This document shows positions 18,967-26,571 of a stretch of 39,733 bases of DNA, piece by piece (position 1 is the stretch's first letter; each line of letters opens with the position of its first letter). The DNA lies in contig JADZEF010000229.1 in assembly GCA_020850695.1 (NCBI GenBank), positions 1-39,733 of the forward strand. The letters run 5' to 3'. Both the position numbers and the translations under genes were made by a program. The DNA comes from Planctomycetaceae bacterium (lineage in GTDB: Bacteria; Planctomycetota; Planctomycetia; Planctomycetales; Planctomycetaceae). The notes below the pieces were generated by a model. It saw nothing but the letters and a program-made list of their open reading frames with translations, was not told the DNA's origin and did no database searches.

Positions 18967-21168
18967 ATGAAACTCGCGAATGTGCGCGTGCTCCGCGGGC
19001 CCAACCTGTGGGCCTTGATTCCCGTGATTGAAGTGGAGCTGGAGGTCACGGAAGACGAAGCTCCTCGACTGCACGATGCCGTGACTCGAGGCCTGGCGGC
19101 CCTCCCCGCAGGGAACGGCAATGCTTCGCCTGCGACGGTTTCCGGGGGGCGAGGGAAATCATCCGGAAGCGCTGTTCTCACGTTTGCCGAGGCCTGGGGC
19201 GGATTGGTTGCGGGATTGCAGTCGGCCGCGTCCGAGCCGGTGAGTTTTCGGCGCGTCGAGCAATTGACGCCAACGACTGTTCACGTGTCCGTCGAGTTTC
19301 ACGACGAGACGCTCGCGAAAACGGCGGTCAACGAAGCGGTCGCGTTATTGGAAGCGCGCGCGGCAATCGCCGATGCGATTCCGAGAGTCGTGCGGGACTT
19401 GACCAAGACGGCCCGCACAGCGGGCCTTTCGAAGCCCGAGGCCGCCATTGTGGCGGCAGCCCAGGCCCGGGGCATTCCCTGGCGGCGACTGACTCCGGGT
19501 GGAGCGCTGCAACTGGGGTACGGAAGCCGCCAGAAGCTCGTGTCGAGAATTTCAGCGACGGCCTCGACGACTGGCTCATCGTCGATTGTTCCCGTCCAGG
19601 CCGACCTCGTCGAGGGACTGGCCTATGCGCTGGCCCTCCCCTTCCTTGGAACCGATGCCAGCACGAAGGGGCGACTTCATCGAGCCCTGGTCGTCAGCGG
19701 AAAGCTGATCGCTCTGGTTGCGGTGGACTCTGCAGCCCCCTCGTCGGACGTTACGGCCCACGCGCATTCCGCACTGGTGTCGCGCTGCGTGGAAGCGGCC
19801 CGCGCCCTGGAACTCGATGTCTGCGTGCTGGAGCTGTCGCTCGTTGACGCGACGCAGCCACCCCAATCGATGGGCGAGGGATTGATCCAGGTTCTCCCTG
19901 GCCTCGAAGCCGAGCCGGCGTGGCTGTCTCCCGCCATGCTGCAACGATTCGGAGAGGCGGTCGTGGACGCCAGCTTCCCGAATGGCGAAACCGGCCGCAT
20001 TCCGATCGCCACGATCACCGGCGTCAATGGAAAGACCACGACCACGCGGCTGCTGGCGAAGTTCATGGGTTCGCTCGGCCATCGCGTCGGCATGACGTGC
20101 AGCGATGGAATCAGCGTCGCCGAACGGATTATCGATCACGACGACTGCTCCGGTCCCCGCAGCGCCCGACGCTGCCTCCGTAACCCAACGGTCGACGCGG
20201 GCGTCTTCGAGGTGGCTCGCGGCGGAATCCTTCGCGAAGGTCTGGGGTTCGATCAGAGCGACGTGGCGATCGTCACGAACATTGCCGATGGCGACCACCT
20301 CGGGATCTCGTGGGTCAACACACCGAAAGACCTCGCCCGCATCAAGCAGGTCACGGTGCAGGCGGTGTCCCCGCACGGCTATGCGGTCCTGCATGCCGAA
20401 GACCCGCTGACCGTCGCGATGGCGGGCGAATGCCGGGGACAGGTCATTTACTTCACGCGGAAGCCGGAACTTCCCATCGTGACGGAACACCGCGCGAAGG
20501 GGGGCATCGCCCTGATCGAGCGGGACGGGCAGATCGTCATCGCGGAAGGACCGAGCGAGACGGTGGTGATGAAATCGTCCGACATTCCGCTGACGCGCGG
20601 CGGACGCCTGGCGTTCCAGGTCGAGAACGTACTGGCCGCCGTCGCTGGGGCTCGCTCGCTTGGCGTGCCCCTCGCGAACATCCGCGAAACGCTACGGACG
20701 TTCGACAGCGACGTGAAGACATGCCCTGGGCGGTTCAACGTGCTCGAACACAACGGCACGACGATCATTCTCGACTTCGGACACAATCCCTCGGCCGTCA
20801 CTGCTCTTGTCCAAGCCGTCGACCAGTTTCCGGCCACGAAGCGGCATGTGGTGTACTCGGCCGACGGCGACCGCTCGGACGCCCAGATCCGTCAGCAGAC
20901 GGCGAACCTGGGGGGGGCATTCGATCGCGTCGTCCTGTATGAGGAGCCGGGACGCTTCCGCGGCCGCAATGCCGGCGAGCTTTACAAGCTGCTTCGCGAC
21001 GGACTCGAAGGATGCAGCCGAGTGAAGGAAATCGAGCAGATCGACGGAGAGTTGACCGCGATTCAGCATGCCCTTTCAACGGTTCGCTCAGGCGAGCTGC
21101 TGTTGATCCAGGTGGATGCGGTGTCTGTTGATCTGGATTTCGTCTGCAAGCATCTGGGGTCCGTGTAG
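18967..21168 (+). CDS. Cyanophycin-synthetase-like protein with degenerate ATP-grasp and intact Mur-ligase domain
   Basis: 733 residues, related to CphA, which polymerises Asp and Arg. The start resembles CphA (NVRVLRGPNLWALIPVIEVEL). The segment GLSKPEAAIVAAAQARGIPWRRL then LQLGYGSRQK matches the lead-in to the ATP-grasp domain, but most of that domain is missing. No glycine-rich KPxxGNxGxGV loop is seen, and the usual EVNAAPG metal segment reads IQVLPGLE. The Mur-ligase half (about 330-733) is well kept: ITGVNGKTTTTR, ARGGILREGLGF, VTNIADGDHLG, CPGRFNVLEHNG, DFGHNP. CphA is usually about 870-900 residues, so some 140 are lost. Likely an amino-acid ligase acting on another acceptor; substrate unknown. 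ATG 18967 has AAGGA seven bases upstream; ATG 18949 is the alternative. Confidence 0.85.
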   Translation: MKLANVRVLRGPNLWALIPVIEVELEVTEDEAPRLHDAVTRGLAALPAGNGNASPATVSGGRGKSSGSAVLTFAEAWGGLVAGLQSAASEPVSFRRVEQLTPTTVHVSVEFHDETLAKTAVNEAVALLEARAAIADAIPRVVRDLTKTARTAGLSKPEAAIVAAAQARGIPWRRLTPGGALQLGYGSRQKLVSRISATASTTGSSSIVPVQADLVEGLAYALALPFLGTDASTKGRLHRALVVSGKLIALVAVDSAAPSSDVTAHAHSALVSRCVEAARALELDVCVLELSLVDATQPPQSMGEGLIQVLPGLEAEPAWLSPAMLQRFGEAVVDASFPNGETGRIPIATITGVNGKTTTTRLLAKFMGSLGHRVGMTCSDGISVAERIIDHDDCSGPRSARRCLRNPTVDAGVFEVARGGILREGLGFDQSDVAIVTNIADGDHLGISWVNTPKDLARIKQVTVQAVSPHGYAVLHAEDPLTVAMAGECRGQVIYFTRKPELPIVTEHRAKGGIALIERDGQIVIAEGPSETVVMKSSDIPLTRGGRLAFQVENVLAAVAGARSLGVPLANIRETLRTFDSDVKTCPGRFNVLEHNGTTIILDFGHNPSAVTALVQAVDQFPATKRHVVYSADGDRSDAQIRQQTANLGGAFDRVVLYEEPGRFRGRNAGELYKLLRDGLEGCSRVKEIEQIDGELTAIQHALSTVRSGELLLIQVDAVSVDLDFVCKHLGSV

Positions 21169-21317
21169 TTGTGCACATGCGCAGATTGGCTGAATCAATC
21201 TTTTAGGCCGAGAGTTTCCTGTTGCGAATCCGTGCAGGGCACGCCAGAGTGAAGATGTGCTGATTCGGGCGCGAGACGGACTCAACCGGGCCATGACGTA
21301 ACGCGCGAGGTGACATT

Positions 21318-21539
21318 GTGGGAACGATGGAGATTCTGGATGCCGCTCAAAGACTGAGCCGCGATGAGAGAATTGTGCTGGTACAAGCGCTCTGGGATTC
21401 CATCGCAGAGACTGAATCGCCCGTGCTCGACGACGCATTGAAGGCGGAACTGGATCGTCGGATCACCGAGGATGATGCCAATCCGGGCACGGGCCTGGCG
21501 TGGGACGATGTAAAGCGTCAGATCCTGAGTCGACCATGA
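21318..21539 (+). CDS. Antitoxin of a type II toxin-antitoxin pair (addiction module component)
   Basis: A 73-residue protein resembling the Unstab_antitox / TIGR02574 addiction module family: short helical, acidic, with the family-like LSRDERIVLVQALWDSIA and a C-terminal DDVKRQILSRP. It should bind and neutralise the toxin encoded next and repress the shared promoter, as known for such pairs. GTG 21318 has a good GAGGTG site six bases upstream and is preferred over ATG 21327. Its stop overlaps the toxin start as ATGA, so the two are translationally coupled. Confidence 0.82.
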   Translation: MGTMEILDAAQRLSRDERIVLVQALWDSIAETESPVLDDALKAELDRRITEDDANPGTGLAWDDVKRQILSRP

Positions 21540-21835
21540 CTTGGAATCTCGAGGTTCGTCCCGCTGCGGCGAAAGACATTCTGGATGTCTTCGAGTGGTA
21601 CGAGTCCGAACGCGAGGGGTTGGGACACGACTTCGTGCAATCGGTGGAAGAGACGCTTGAACGGATTCGCGAATCGCCTGAAGGGCCGGCACTGATCTAT
21701 CGCGACATCCGAGTTCGGACGACGCATCGCTTTCCGTACGGCGTCTACTACCGGCTGCGGGAAGACACGATTCGAATCATGGCCGTGGTCCACCTCCATC
21801 GAAGCTCGGCAGCGTGGAAGAGCCGGGCGGACTGA
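21536..21835 (+). CDS. RelE/ParE-superfamily toxin
   Basis: A 99-residue basic protein with the RelE/ParE fold pattern: RPAAAKDILDVFEWYESER, a helical VEETLERIRESP, then FPYGVYYRLREDTIRIMAVVHLHR. The family either cleaves mRNA on the ribosome or inhibits gyrase; which applies cannot be told from sequence by eye. ATG 21536 overlaps the antitoxin stop by four bases (ATGA). The upstream frame from 21500 is a shadow of the antitoxin gene. The pair looks complete, with no truncation. Confidence 0.85.
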   Translation: MTWNLEVRPAAAKDILDVFEWYESEREGLGHDFVQSVEETLERIRESPEGPALIYRDIRVRTTHRFPYGVYYRLREDTIRIMAVVHLHRSSAAWKSRAD

Positions 21836-21868
21836 TTGCCTTCGACGCCTCCCTTCGGAGTGAGACCC

Positions 21869-22318
21869 ATGACTCGTCCGACTCCTCAGCCGATCGATCC
21901 TGCGACGTTGCCCCAGTTGGCGCGGGCGGTGATTGCGGCGGACCGGTTTCCGCAGTTGGCGACCGTCGACGGCGACCAGCCGCGATTGCGGCCCGTTTCA
22001 CCGGTGAAGACCGACGGATTCACGGTATATGTCGCCAACCTGCGGCGGTATCACAAGACGGGCGAGATCGCCGCGAATCCGAAGGTCGAGCTCTGCTATC
22101 GCGACGAGCGCCACGATCAGGTGCGGATTACCGGCGTGGCTGAAGTTCTGACCGATCGCCCGCTTCTGGAAGAAATCTGGAGCAGCAATCCGCTTCTTCG
22201 GCAGTACCTGGGAAGTCTCGACAATCCGGAATTGATCGTCTACCGCATCCGCCCGGTGCAGGTCCGGTTCATGCGCGAGTGGGCGCTCGACTACCACGAT
22301 GTGCCGATGAATCCTTGA
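21869..22318 (+). CDS. Pyridoxamine 5'-phosphate oxidase family protein (FMN-binding split barrel)
   Basis: 149 residues with the split-barrel pattern: FPQLATVDGDQPRLRPVSPV, then FTVYVANLRRYHKTGEIAANP, then VELCYRDERHDQVRITGVAEV. This is the small general family related to PdxH rather than PdxH itself. Members bind FMN, F420 or heme and often act as reductases or general stress proteins. ATG 21869 follows GGAGTGAG five bases upstream; the longer frame from 21836 is rejected. It lies 33 bases behind the toxin gene on the same strand, close enough for a shared transcript, but nothing ties it to the toxin functionally. Confidence 0.82.
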   Translation: MTRPTPQPIDPATLPQLARAVIAADRFPQLATVDGDQPRLRPVSPVKTDGFTVYVANLRRYHKTGEIAANPKVELCYRDERHDQVRITGVAEVLTDRPLLEEIWSSNPLLRQYLGSLDNPELIVYRIRPVQVRFMREWALDYHDVPMNP

Positions 22319-22421
22319 CGGTTGGGGGTGGGAATCGCCCCCCCTTCGATCATCGCGACATACCCTCGCGCCCATTAAGACAGGCGGAAGGATGAACCGT
22401 GTCGCGCCCACGGAGACGGAC

Positions 22422-22840
22422 ATGAGCGGATTGAAGACGCTTCACTCAGACGATACTGGCAAGCTGCTGCTGCGGCTGATGATCGGCGGACTCATGCTGT
22501 TTCACGGTGTGTTCAAGGTTCAGAACGGCATCGGAAAGCTGTCGGAGCTCGTGGTGGCCCGCGGGTTGCCGTCGGCGCTCACGTATGGCGTCCATGTCGG
22601 CGAGGTGCTTGCTCCGCTGATGATCATCCTGGGATCGGCACGCGCATCGGCGGGCTTCTGGTCGCGGGAACGACGGCCTTCGCGGTTTACATCGCTCACC
22701 TGGGAGACATCGCCAAGCTGACGCCGGCCGGGGCGTGGGGCATCGAACTGCAGATGATGTACTTGCTTGGCGGACTCGCGCTGATGTTCCTGGGAGCCGG
22801 ACGGTTCAGCGTGTCGCGTGGGAAATGCTCGAGCGATTGA
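22422..22840 (+). pseudogene. DoxX-family membrane protein interrupted by a frameshift
   Basis: The first part reads TGKLLLRLMIGGLMLFHGVFK and GLPSALTYGVHVGEVLAPLMIILG in one frame and would stop at 22721. From about 22632 the true continuation is in another frame: IGTRIGGLLVAGTTAFAVYI, AHLGDIAKLTPAGAWGIELQ and MMYLLGGLALMFLGAGRF, ending at 22840. Joining the two gives about 140 residues with four membrane helices, the normal DoxX size. One base appears to be missing in CTGGGATCGGCACG. DoxX-type proteins are small quinone-linked membrane proteins of unclear role. The change may be a real loss of function or a sequence error. ATG 22422 has GGAGACGGAC upstream; ATG 22392 is an alternative. Confidence 0.82.
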
Positions 22841-22870
22841 GGGGGAGCCCTCGCTCGATTCAAAGAACAG

Positions 22871-22904
22871 AGCGACGCAGTCCGATCGGTCGGACTGCGT
22901 CGCT
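22871..22904. terminator. Bidirectional terminator between doxX and the sigma factor gene
   Basis: AGCGACGCAGTCCGA (22871-22885), loop TCGG, TCGGACTGCGTCGCT (22890-22904): a perfect 15-bp stem between convergent genes. On the minus strand it is followed by CTGTTCTTTG, moderately T-rich. Confidence 0.75.
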
Positions 22905-22935
22905 GGCATTTCGGAGGGACGTGAAGGCCGGACTA

Positions 22936-23610
22936 TCAAGCCGACATGGTCCTCGGTTTCTGGGTCGATTCACTCCGGTCGCTGTCGAGGGCCTTCTGCA
23001 GCTCGGCCCGGCCTTCGGCCAGGCGGCGGGAGATCGTCGGGACCGACGTCTTGAAGGCGTCAGCGATTTCGGCGTGAGAGCACTCCCTCTCGTACTTCAG
23101 GCGGACGATCGTCTCGAGCTCGCCCGAGAGCCGTCCCAGTTCCTGCTGCAGCCGCTGCTGCTGTTCCTGCTCGATGGTCCGCTGCTCGGCGGTGCCACTC
23201 GGGTCGATCACCAGGTCTTCGAACGAGACCTCGCGTCCCTCGTCGTCGGTGAGGGTGCGGTCGGCTCCGAGGATCTCTTTTCCTTTCTTCACCCGGAGAA
23301 AGCTCATCATTTCGTTTCGCAGAATCCCTTCCAGCCAGACCCAGACGCTTCCTTTCGTCGAGTCCCACCGTGCGCCGGTTCGCTTGACCGCCTTGAGCAC
23401 CTTGAAGATCGTGTTGCCGGCGAGGTCTTCGGCCACTTCGCGGCGGGCGGGAAGGAACGGCGGCAGCCATTGAATGGCTTGGCCTTCCAGCCGCCGCCGA
23501 TACCGGCGGTCGATCTCGCCCAAGGCAGGGGTTTCCCCCTCCTGGGCACGGCACATGAGGTGTTCGTCAGACTGGTCAGCGTCGCGGGCAGCGTCGAGCG
23601 GGCGGTTCAA
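22936..23610 (-). CDS. ECF-type RNA polymerase sigma factor
   Basis: A 224-residue alternative sigma factor that should direct polymerase to a specific promoter set. Region 2 runs through DRRYRRRLEGQAIQWLPPFL and VWVWLEGILRNEMMSFLRVKK. Region 4 is a helix-turn-helix in LSGELETIVRLKYERECSHA, then EIADAFKTSVPTISRRLAEG. A linker of about 45 residues rich in Glu/Gln lies between. The layout fits planctomycete ECF factors of the SigK/ECF01-like kind, with no anti-sigma gene next to it. The start is TTG 23610 with a perfect AAGGAG seven bases upstream, which decides the otherwise weak codon. Its targets are unknown. Confidence 0.88.
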   Translation of the reverse strand: MNRPLDAARDADQSDEHLMCRAQEGETPALGEIDRRYRRRLEGQAIQWLPPFLPARREVAEDLAGNTIFKVLKAVKRTGARWDSTKGSVWVWLEGILRNEMMSFLRVKKGKEILGADRTLTDDEGREVSFEDLVIDPSGTAEQRTIEQEQQQRLQQELGRLSGELETIVRLKYERECSHAEIADAFKTSVPTISRRLAEGRAELQKALDSDRSESTQKPRTMSA

Positions 23611-23938
23611 CGCAGTTCTCCTTGACTGAAACCGGAATCGGCCGCACGTCAGTGCGGCTCACACCAGTGATACGCGAGAACTTGAGAATCAGTTCACAAA
23701 CGGGTTCCCGATTTTCGGAATTCGGCCGGTCGTCGGAAAAAAGCCGTTTCGTGGTTCCACTTTGCGCCATGGACTGGCAGCCGACGGGGGAGGCCGATTA
23801 CATTACGGGAGTCGCGTGGCGGTCCGTCGCCAGAGCGCGGCATTGATGCCCGGGAAGACGCGAACATTCCGACGAAGGTTCGTGTCCAAACGGAATTGGC
23901 GAGAGAATCGAGTCGGAGTCACTGTCCGGCGTTCACAC
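23611..23938. other. Intergenic region between sigma factor and tRNA-Arg
   Basis: About 330 bases without a convincing gene. A perfect 7-bp hairpin GCCGCAC / GTGCGGC lies at 23641-23658, 31 bases upstream of the sigma factor start. It could be an operator or leader structure. No clear promoter was identified for the tRNA. Confidence 0.4.
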
Positions 23939-24012
<74 letters not shown>

Positions 24013-24025
24013 CTGCCCCTCGCCT

Positions 24026-24059
24026 GCACCCGGGCTGCGGCTTTGAGCAGCCGGGGTGC
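24026..24059 (-). repeat. 13-8-13 hairpin repeat, copy 2 (inverted)
   Basis: Read on the minus strand it is GCACCCCGGCTGC, loop TCAAAGCC, GCAGCCCGGGTGC: the same stem and loop plan as 4543-4576, with one internal mismatch. It follows the tRNA closely and may act as its terminator. Confidence 0.8.
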
Positions 24060-24129
24060 CGTAGCAAGCGGCTCACGGTGAAGGGCGTCGTCTGATTCGG
24101 CGTGCTCTACTTCGGCATCCTGTGATGCG

Positions 24130-24163
24130 GCACCCAGAGTGCTCAGAGCCGCACCTTGGGTGC
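24130..24163 (+). repeat. 13-8-13 hairpin repeat, copy 3
   Basis: GCACCCAGAGTGC, loop TCAGAGCC (identical to copy 1), GCACCTTGGGTGC. Two adjacent stem positions are mismatched. It lies 14 bases beyond the stop of the minus-strand phosphatase gene and faces copy 2, 70 bases away, in opposite orientation. Confidence 0.8.
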
Positions 24164-24177
24164 GTACCGTTGGGTGC

Positions 24178-25368
24178 TTACAGACGATCGATCAGGACGA
24201 TGGTCGTGTCGTCGTGGCGACCGTCCCCCTCGGTGTGCAGGTGCGAGGCGTCAAACAGCCCCTGCAATGCGTCTTCGAGGTGGTATCCGCGGAAGTTCCG
24301 CAGCGTGCGGGTGATGCCGTCCATCCCGAACTGCTCGCAGCGGTCGCCCCCGCTGGGAAACGCTTCTTCGAGTCCGTCGGTATAGAGGAGCACGCGGCTG
24401 CCCGGCGGAACATGCGACCGCAGCGACACGTACTCGGCGTCTTCGACGATGCCGAGCGCCATGCCGCCGTCGTCGTTCGAGCCCAGGGGGACGAAATAAT
24501 CCCCCGTCCGGCAATGCAGCAAGGGCACCGGATGCCCGGCCGACGTCCATTCGAACTCGTGCGTGCGGGAATTGAGGCGGCCGAACAGAAGCGTAATGAA
24601 CCCGCCCCCTTCGCGAATGACGGGTTGTGCGCAGAGGTGGCGATTGACGGCCGTGACGAACGTCGCCGTGTCTTCGTACTGTCGATCGCGGATCATCTGC
24701 ACGAGCGTGTGCATGATCATGATCGAGAGGCACGCCTTCATGCCGTGGCCAGCGGCATCTCCCAACAGCACGAAGGTGTTGTCTTCATCCCCCTCGAAGA
24801 CGTCAAAGTAGTCTCCTCCCGCCAGGATGACCGGTCGCCCTCCAAGGACGTGCAGCTGCGACGCTTCATAGCGACCCGCGATTCGATACCCTGCCGGCAT
24901 CGGAAGCCGCGCGGGAATCATCGCTTCCTGAAGCTGCCGGACCGAATCGACTTCCTCGCGAAGCCGTGACGAGATCAGCCGCTCGCGCTCGGCCTGGACG
25001 GCTTCGATGGTGCTGGAGAGGGTCGAGGGAAGCAGCGAGATGAAGTCGCGCGCTTCGTCGCGGACGACATACGACCGCAGCCCGTTGGCGAGGTAGGCGG
25101 CGACGCGAATCATCGATTTCAGAAAGCATGCCGCAATCACCGGGCAGTCGGGGATTTCGCGGCGGACGCGAAGGAAGGCTTCGAGCGTCGCCGGGTCGTC
25201 CGCCTCGGGAATGGGGAAGACGATAGCGTCCCATTCGTTAGGACCGATCAGCGCCTCGAGGACCGTCAGCGGCCCTGTGCGGATGGTCACTCGATTTTCG
25301 CCCACTCCGAGGAGCAGGGCGATCAACTCGGCTTCGGCTGGGTCATCCCAGGCGACGAAAACCCGCAT
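24178..25368 (-). CDS. SpoIIE/RsbU-type PP2C phosphatase with N-terminal pseudo-receiver
   Basis: A 396-residue cytoplasmic signalling phosphatase, of the kind that removes phosphate from anti-sigma-antagonist Ser/Thr. Residues 1-110 have the receiver fold pattern (MRVFVAWDDPAEAELIALLL with the acidic pair). The phospho-acceptor strand reads WDAIVFPIPEADD, without Asp at the usual place, and the usual Lys is Arg in YVVRDE, so it probably is not phosphorylated in the normal way. A helical linker (about 115-150) leads to the PP2C domain with metal ligands Asp186 in AGGDYFDVF, Asp204 in GDAAGHGM, and the later TSAGHP, LYTDGLEEA and DDTTIVLI. The catalytic domain looks complete. It diverges from the tandem secreted genes. 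ATG 25368 has CCGGAGACG upstream. Confidence 0.88.
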   Translation of the reverse strand: MRVFVAWDDPAEAELIALLLGVGENRVTIRTGPLTVLEALIGPNEWDAIVFPIPEADDPATLEAFLRVRREIPDCPVIAACFLKSMIRVAAYLANGLRSYVVRDEARDFISLLPSTLSSTIEAVQAERERLISSRLREEVDSVRQLQEAMIPARLPMPAGYRIAGRYEASQLHVLGGRPVILAGGDYFDVFEGDEDNTFVLLGDAAGHGMKACLSIMIMHTLVQMIRDRQYEDTATFVTAVNRHLCAQPVIREGGGFITLLFGRLNSRTHEFEWTSAGHPVPLLHCRTGDYFVPLGSNDDGGMALGIVEDAEYVSLRSHVPPGSRVLLYTDGLEEAFPSGGDRCEQFGMDGITRTLRNFRGYHLEDALQGLFDASHLHTEGDGRHDDTTIVLIDRL

Positions 25369-25443
25369 CGAGACGTCTCCGGACGAAACCCTTCCCCTCC
25401 CTGACGTTGCGCCCGACGAGTGCGCGTCGTCATCATCTTAATA

Positions 25444-25459
25444 TGCGATCGCGATCGCA
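25444..25459. promoter_or_regulatory. 16-bp perfect palindrome, possible operator
   Basis: TGCGATCGCGATCGCA is its own reverse complement and contains GCGATCGC twice. It lies in the 254-base divergent gap between the phosphatase and the first secreted paralogue, 76 bases upstream of the phosphatase ATG. It could bind a dimeric regulator, or be a chance or methylation-related word. Confidence 0.35.
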
Positions 25460-25622
25460 ACGCCTGATTTCGTCCGTTTTTCAGCAATCAGGAAAGGGAT
25501 TGGGGAGGATTTCTGCGGTGGTTCGTTTTCTGTGGCGTCAGGGTGTAACAGATCGTCGGGATCTTCGCTTCCACCGGTACGTTGCTCGGTTTCCCACAGT
25601 CCACAGAAAAGGATGCATTGCC

Positions 25623-26285
25623 ATGACGACTCTTCGCTCGACCCTGCTGTTCTCCGCGATGGCTCTCTCGACCCTCACCTTGACCTCGGCCGCGATGGCG
25701 TGCGGCGGAATTTGCGGTCCGAAGTTCGGCGGGGGATTCGGGGTTAGCCCGTTCTTCAACGCCCAGAACTTCCAGCTGTGGCAGTTTCTCTGCAAGAACC
25801 CGCACCTCTGCCAGCGGAATCCGGCCCTGGCGCTTCAGCTTCAGAAGCAGTTCGGCCCGATTCCCGGGGCGAACCTCGGGCCGGTAGGCGGGGCTCCGGC
25901 GGTGGGCGCCCCGGCCGTCGGAACTCCTGCGGTGGGTGGTGCTCCGGCCGTTGCTCCGGGAGCCCCCGCCGTGGGTGCTCCCGCGGGTGGACCTGGCGCT
26001 CCGGCCCCGGCGATTGCCGCTCCGGCGGGCGGACCTGGCCCGGCTGCTGCGGGTCCGGCGGCCAACGGTGCCTTGCCGCCTGTGATTCCGAATGGTGCGG
26101 GTGCGCCTGGACCGGGCGCGGCTTTGAATGCCGCTCCGGGTGGTGTGAAGCCGCCGGCGCCGCCGGTTGCTCCGGCGGGCCTGATTGCGAATGGCGGGGC
26201 TCCGGCGGGTGCGCCCGGCCCGGCGAATCTGGCAGCCCCTGCCGCTCCGGTTCCTGCTCCGGCCGCTCCGATTGCCGGAAACTGA
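25623..26285 (+). CDS. Secreted Pro/Ala/Gly-rich protein with QLWQFLC motif, paralogue 1
   Basis: 220 residues, no known family recognised. A signal peptide (MTTLRSTLLFSAMALSTLTL, ending near AMA-C) is followed by a short conserved block at about residues 50-82: FQLWQFLCKNPHLC, NPALALQLQKQFGPIPGA. The remaining 140 residues are low-complexity Gly/Ala/Pro/Val repeats such as GAPAVGAPAVGTPAVGGAPA, likely disordered and extended. The second gene (26572) shares the conserved block almost exactly. A signal cleavage next to Cys leaves a lipoprotein possibility, although a proper lipobox is not clear. ATG 25623 has AAAGGA about ten bases upstream. Export and a surface or matrix role are inferred. 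Confidence 0.78.
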   Translation: MTTLRSTLLFSAMALSTLTLTSAAMACGGICGPKFGGGFGVSPFFNAQNFQLWQFLCKNPHLCQRNPALALQLQKQFGPIPGANLGPVGGAPAVGAPAVGTPAVGGAPAVAPGAPAVGAPAGGPGAPAPAIAAPAGGPGPAAAGPAANGALPPVIPNGAGAPGPGAALNAAPGGVKPPAPPVAPAGLIANGGAPAGAPGPANLAAPAAPVPAPAAPIAGN

Positions 26286-26571
26286 GTGAGTCGCAGCAAA
26301 CTGTTGGAAGTCAAACGACTTTGGCCGAGCAACGCTCGGCGGCGCCCGGCCTGTCTTCGCGAGGCAACCCCATGGGATGCCTCACGAAACCTGGCCGGGC
26401 GTCGTCCATTTGGCGTCTCATCCGGGGGCCGGCGAATCGTCTGAAAAAGTCCTCGGAAGAAAATCCATCTCGATTCGTTTCCTTCTGTGAATCCCCTGTA
26501 ACAACGCCGAATCGGCCACGCTTATCGGGTAGACCGGCCAACAAGACTCGACAAAACCCAGGATATCTCCC

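Noticed and set aside
22620..22650. Programmed ribosomal frameshift in doxX
   Set aside because: No slippery heptamer or obvious downstream structure; a simple deletion or sequence error explains it better.
22735..23625. 296-codon plus-strand frame covering the doxX end and the sigma factor region
   Set aside because: It is opposite the sigma factor gene, in a different frame from both doxX halves, and crosses the 15-bp terminator hairpin.
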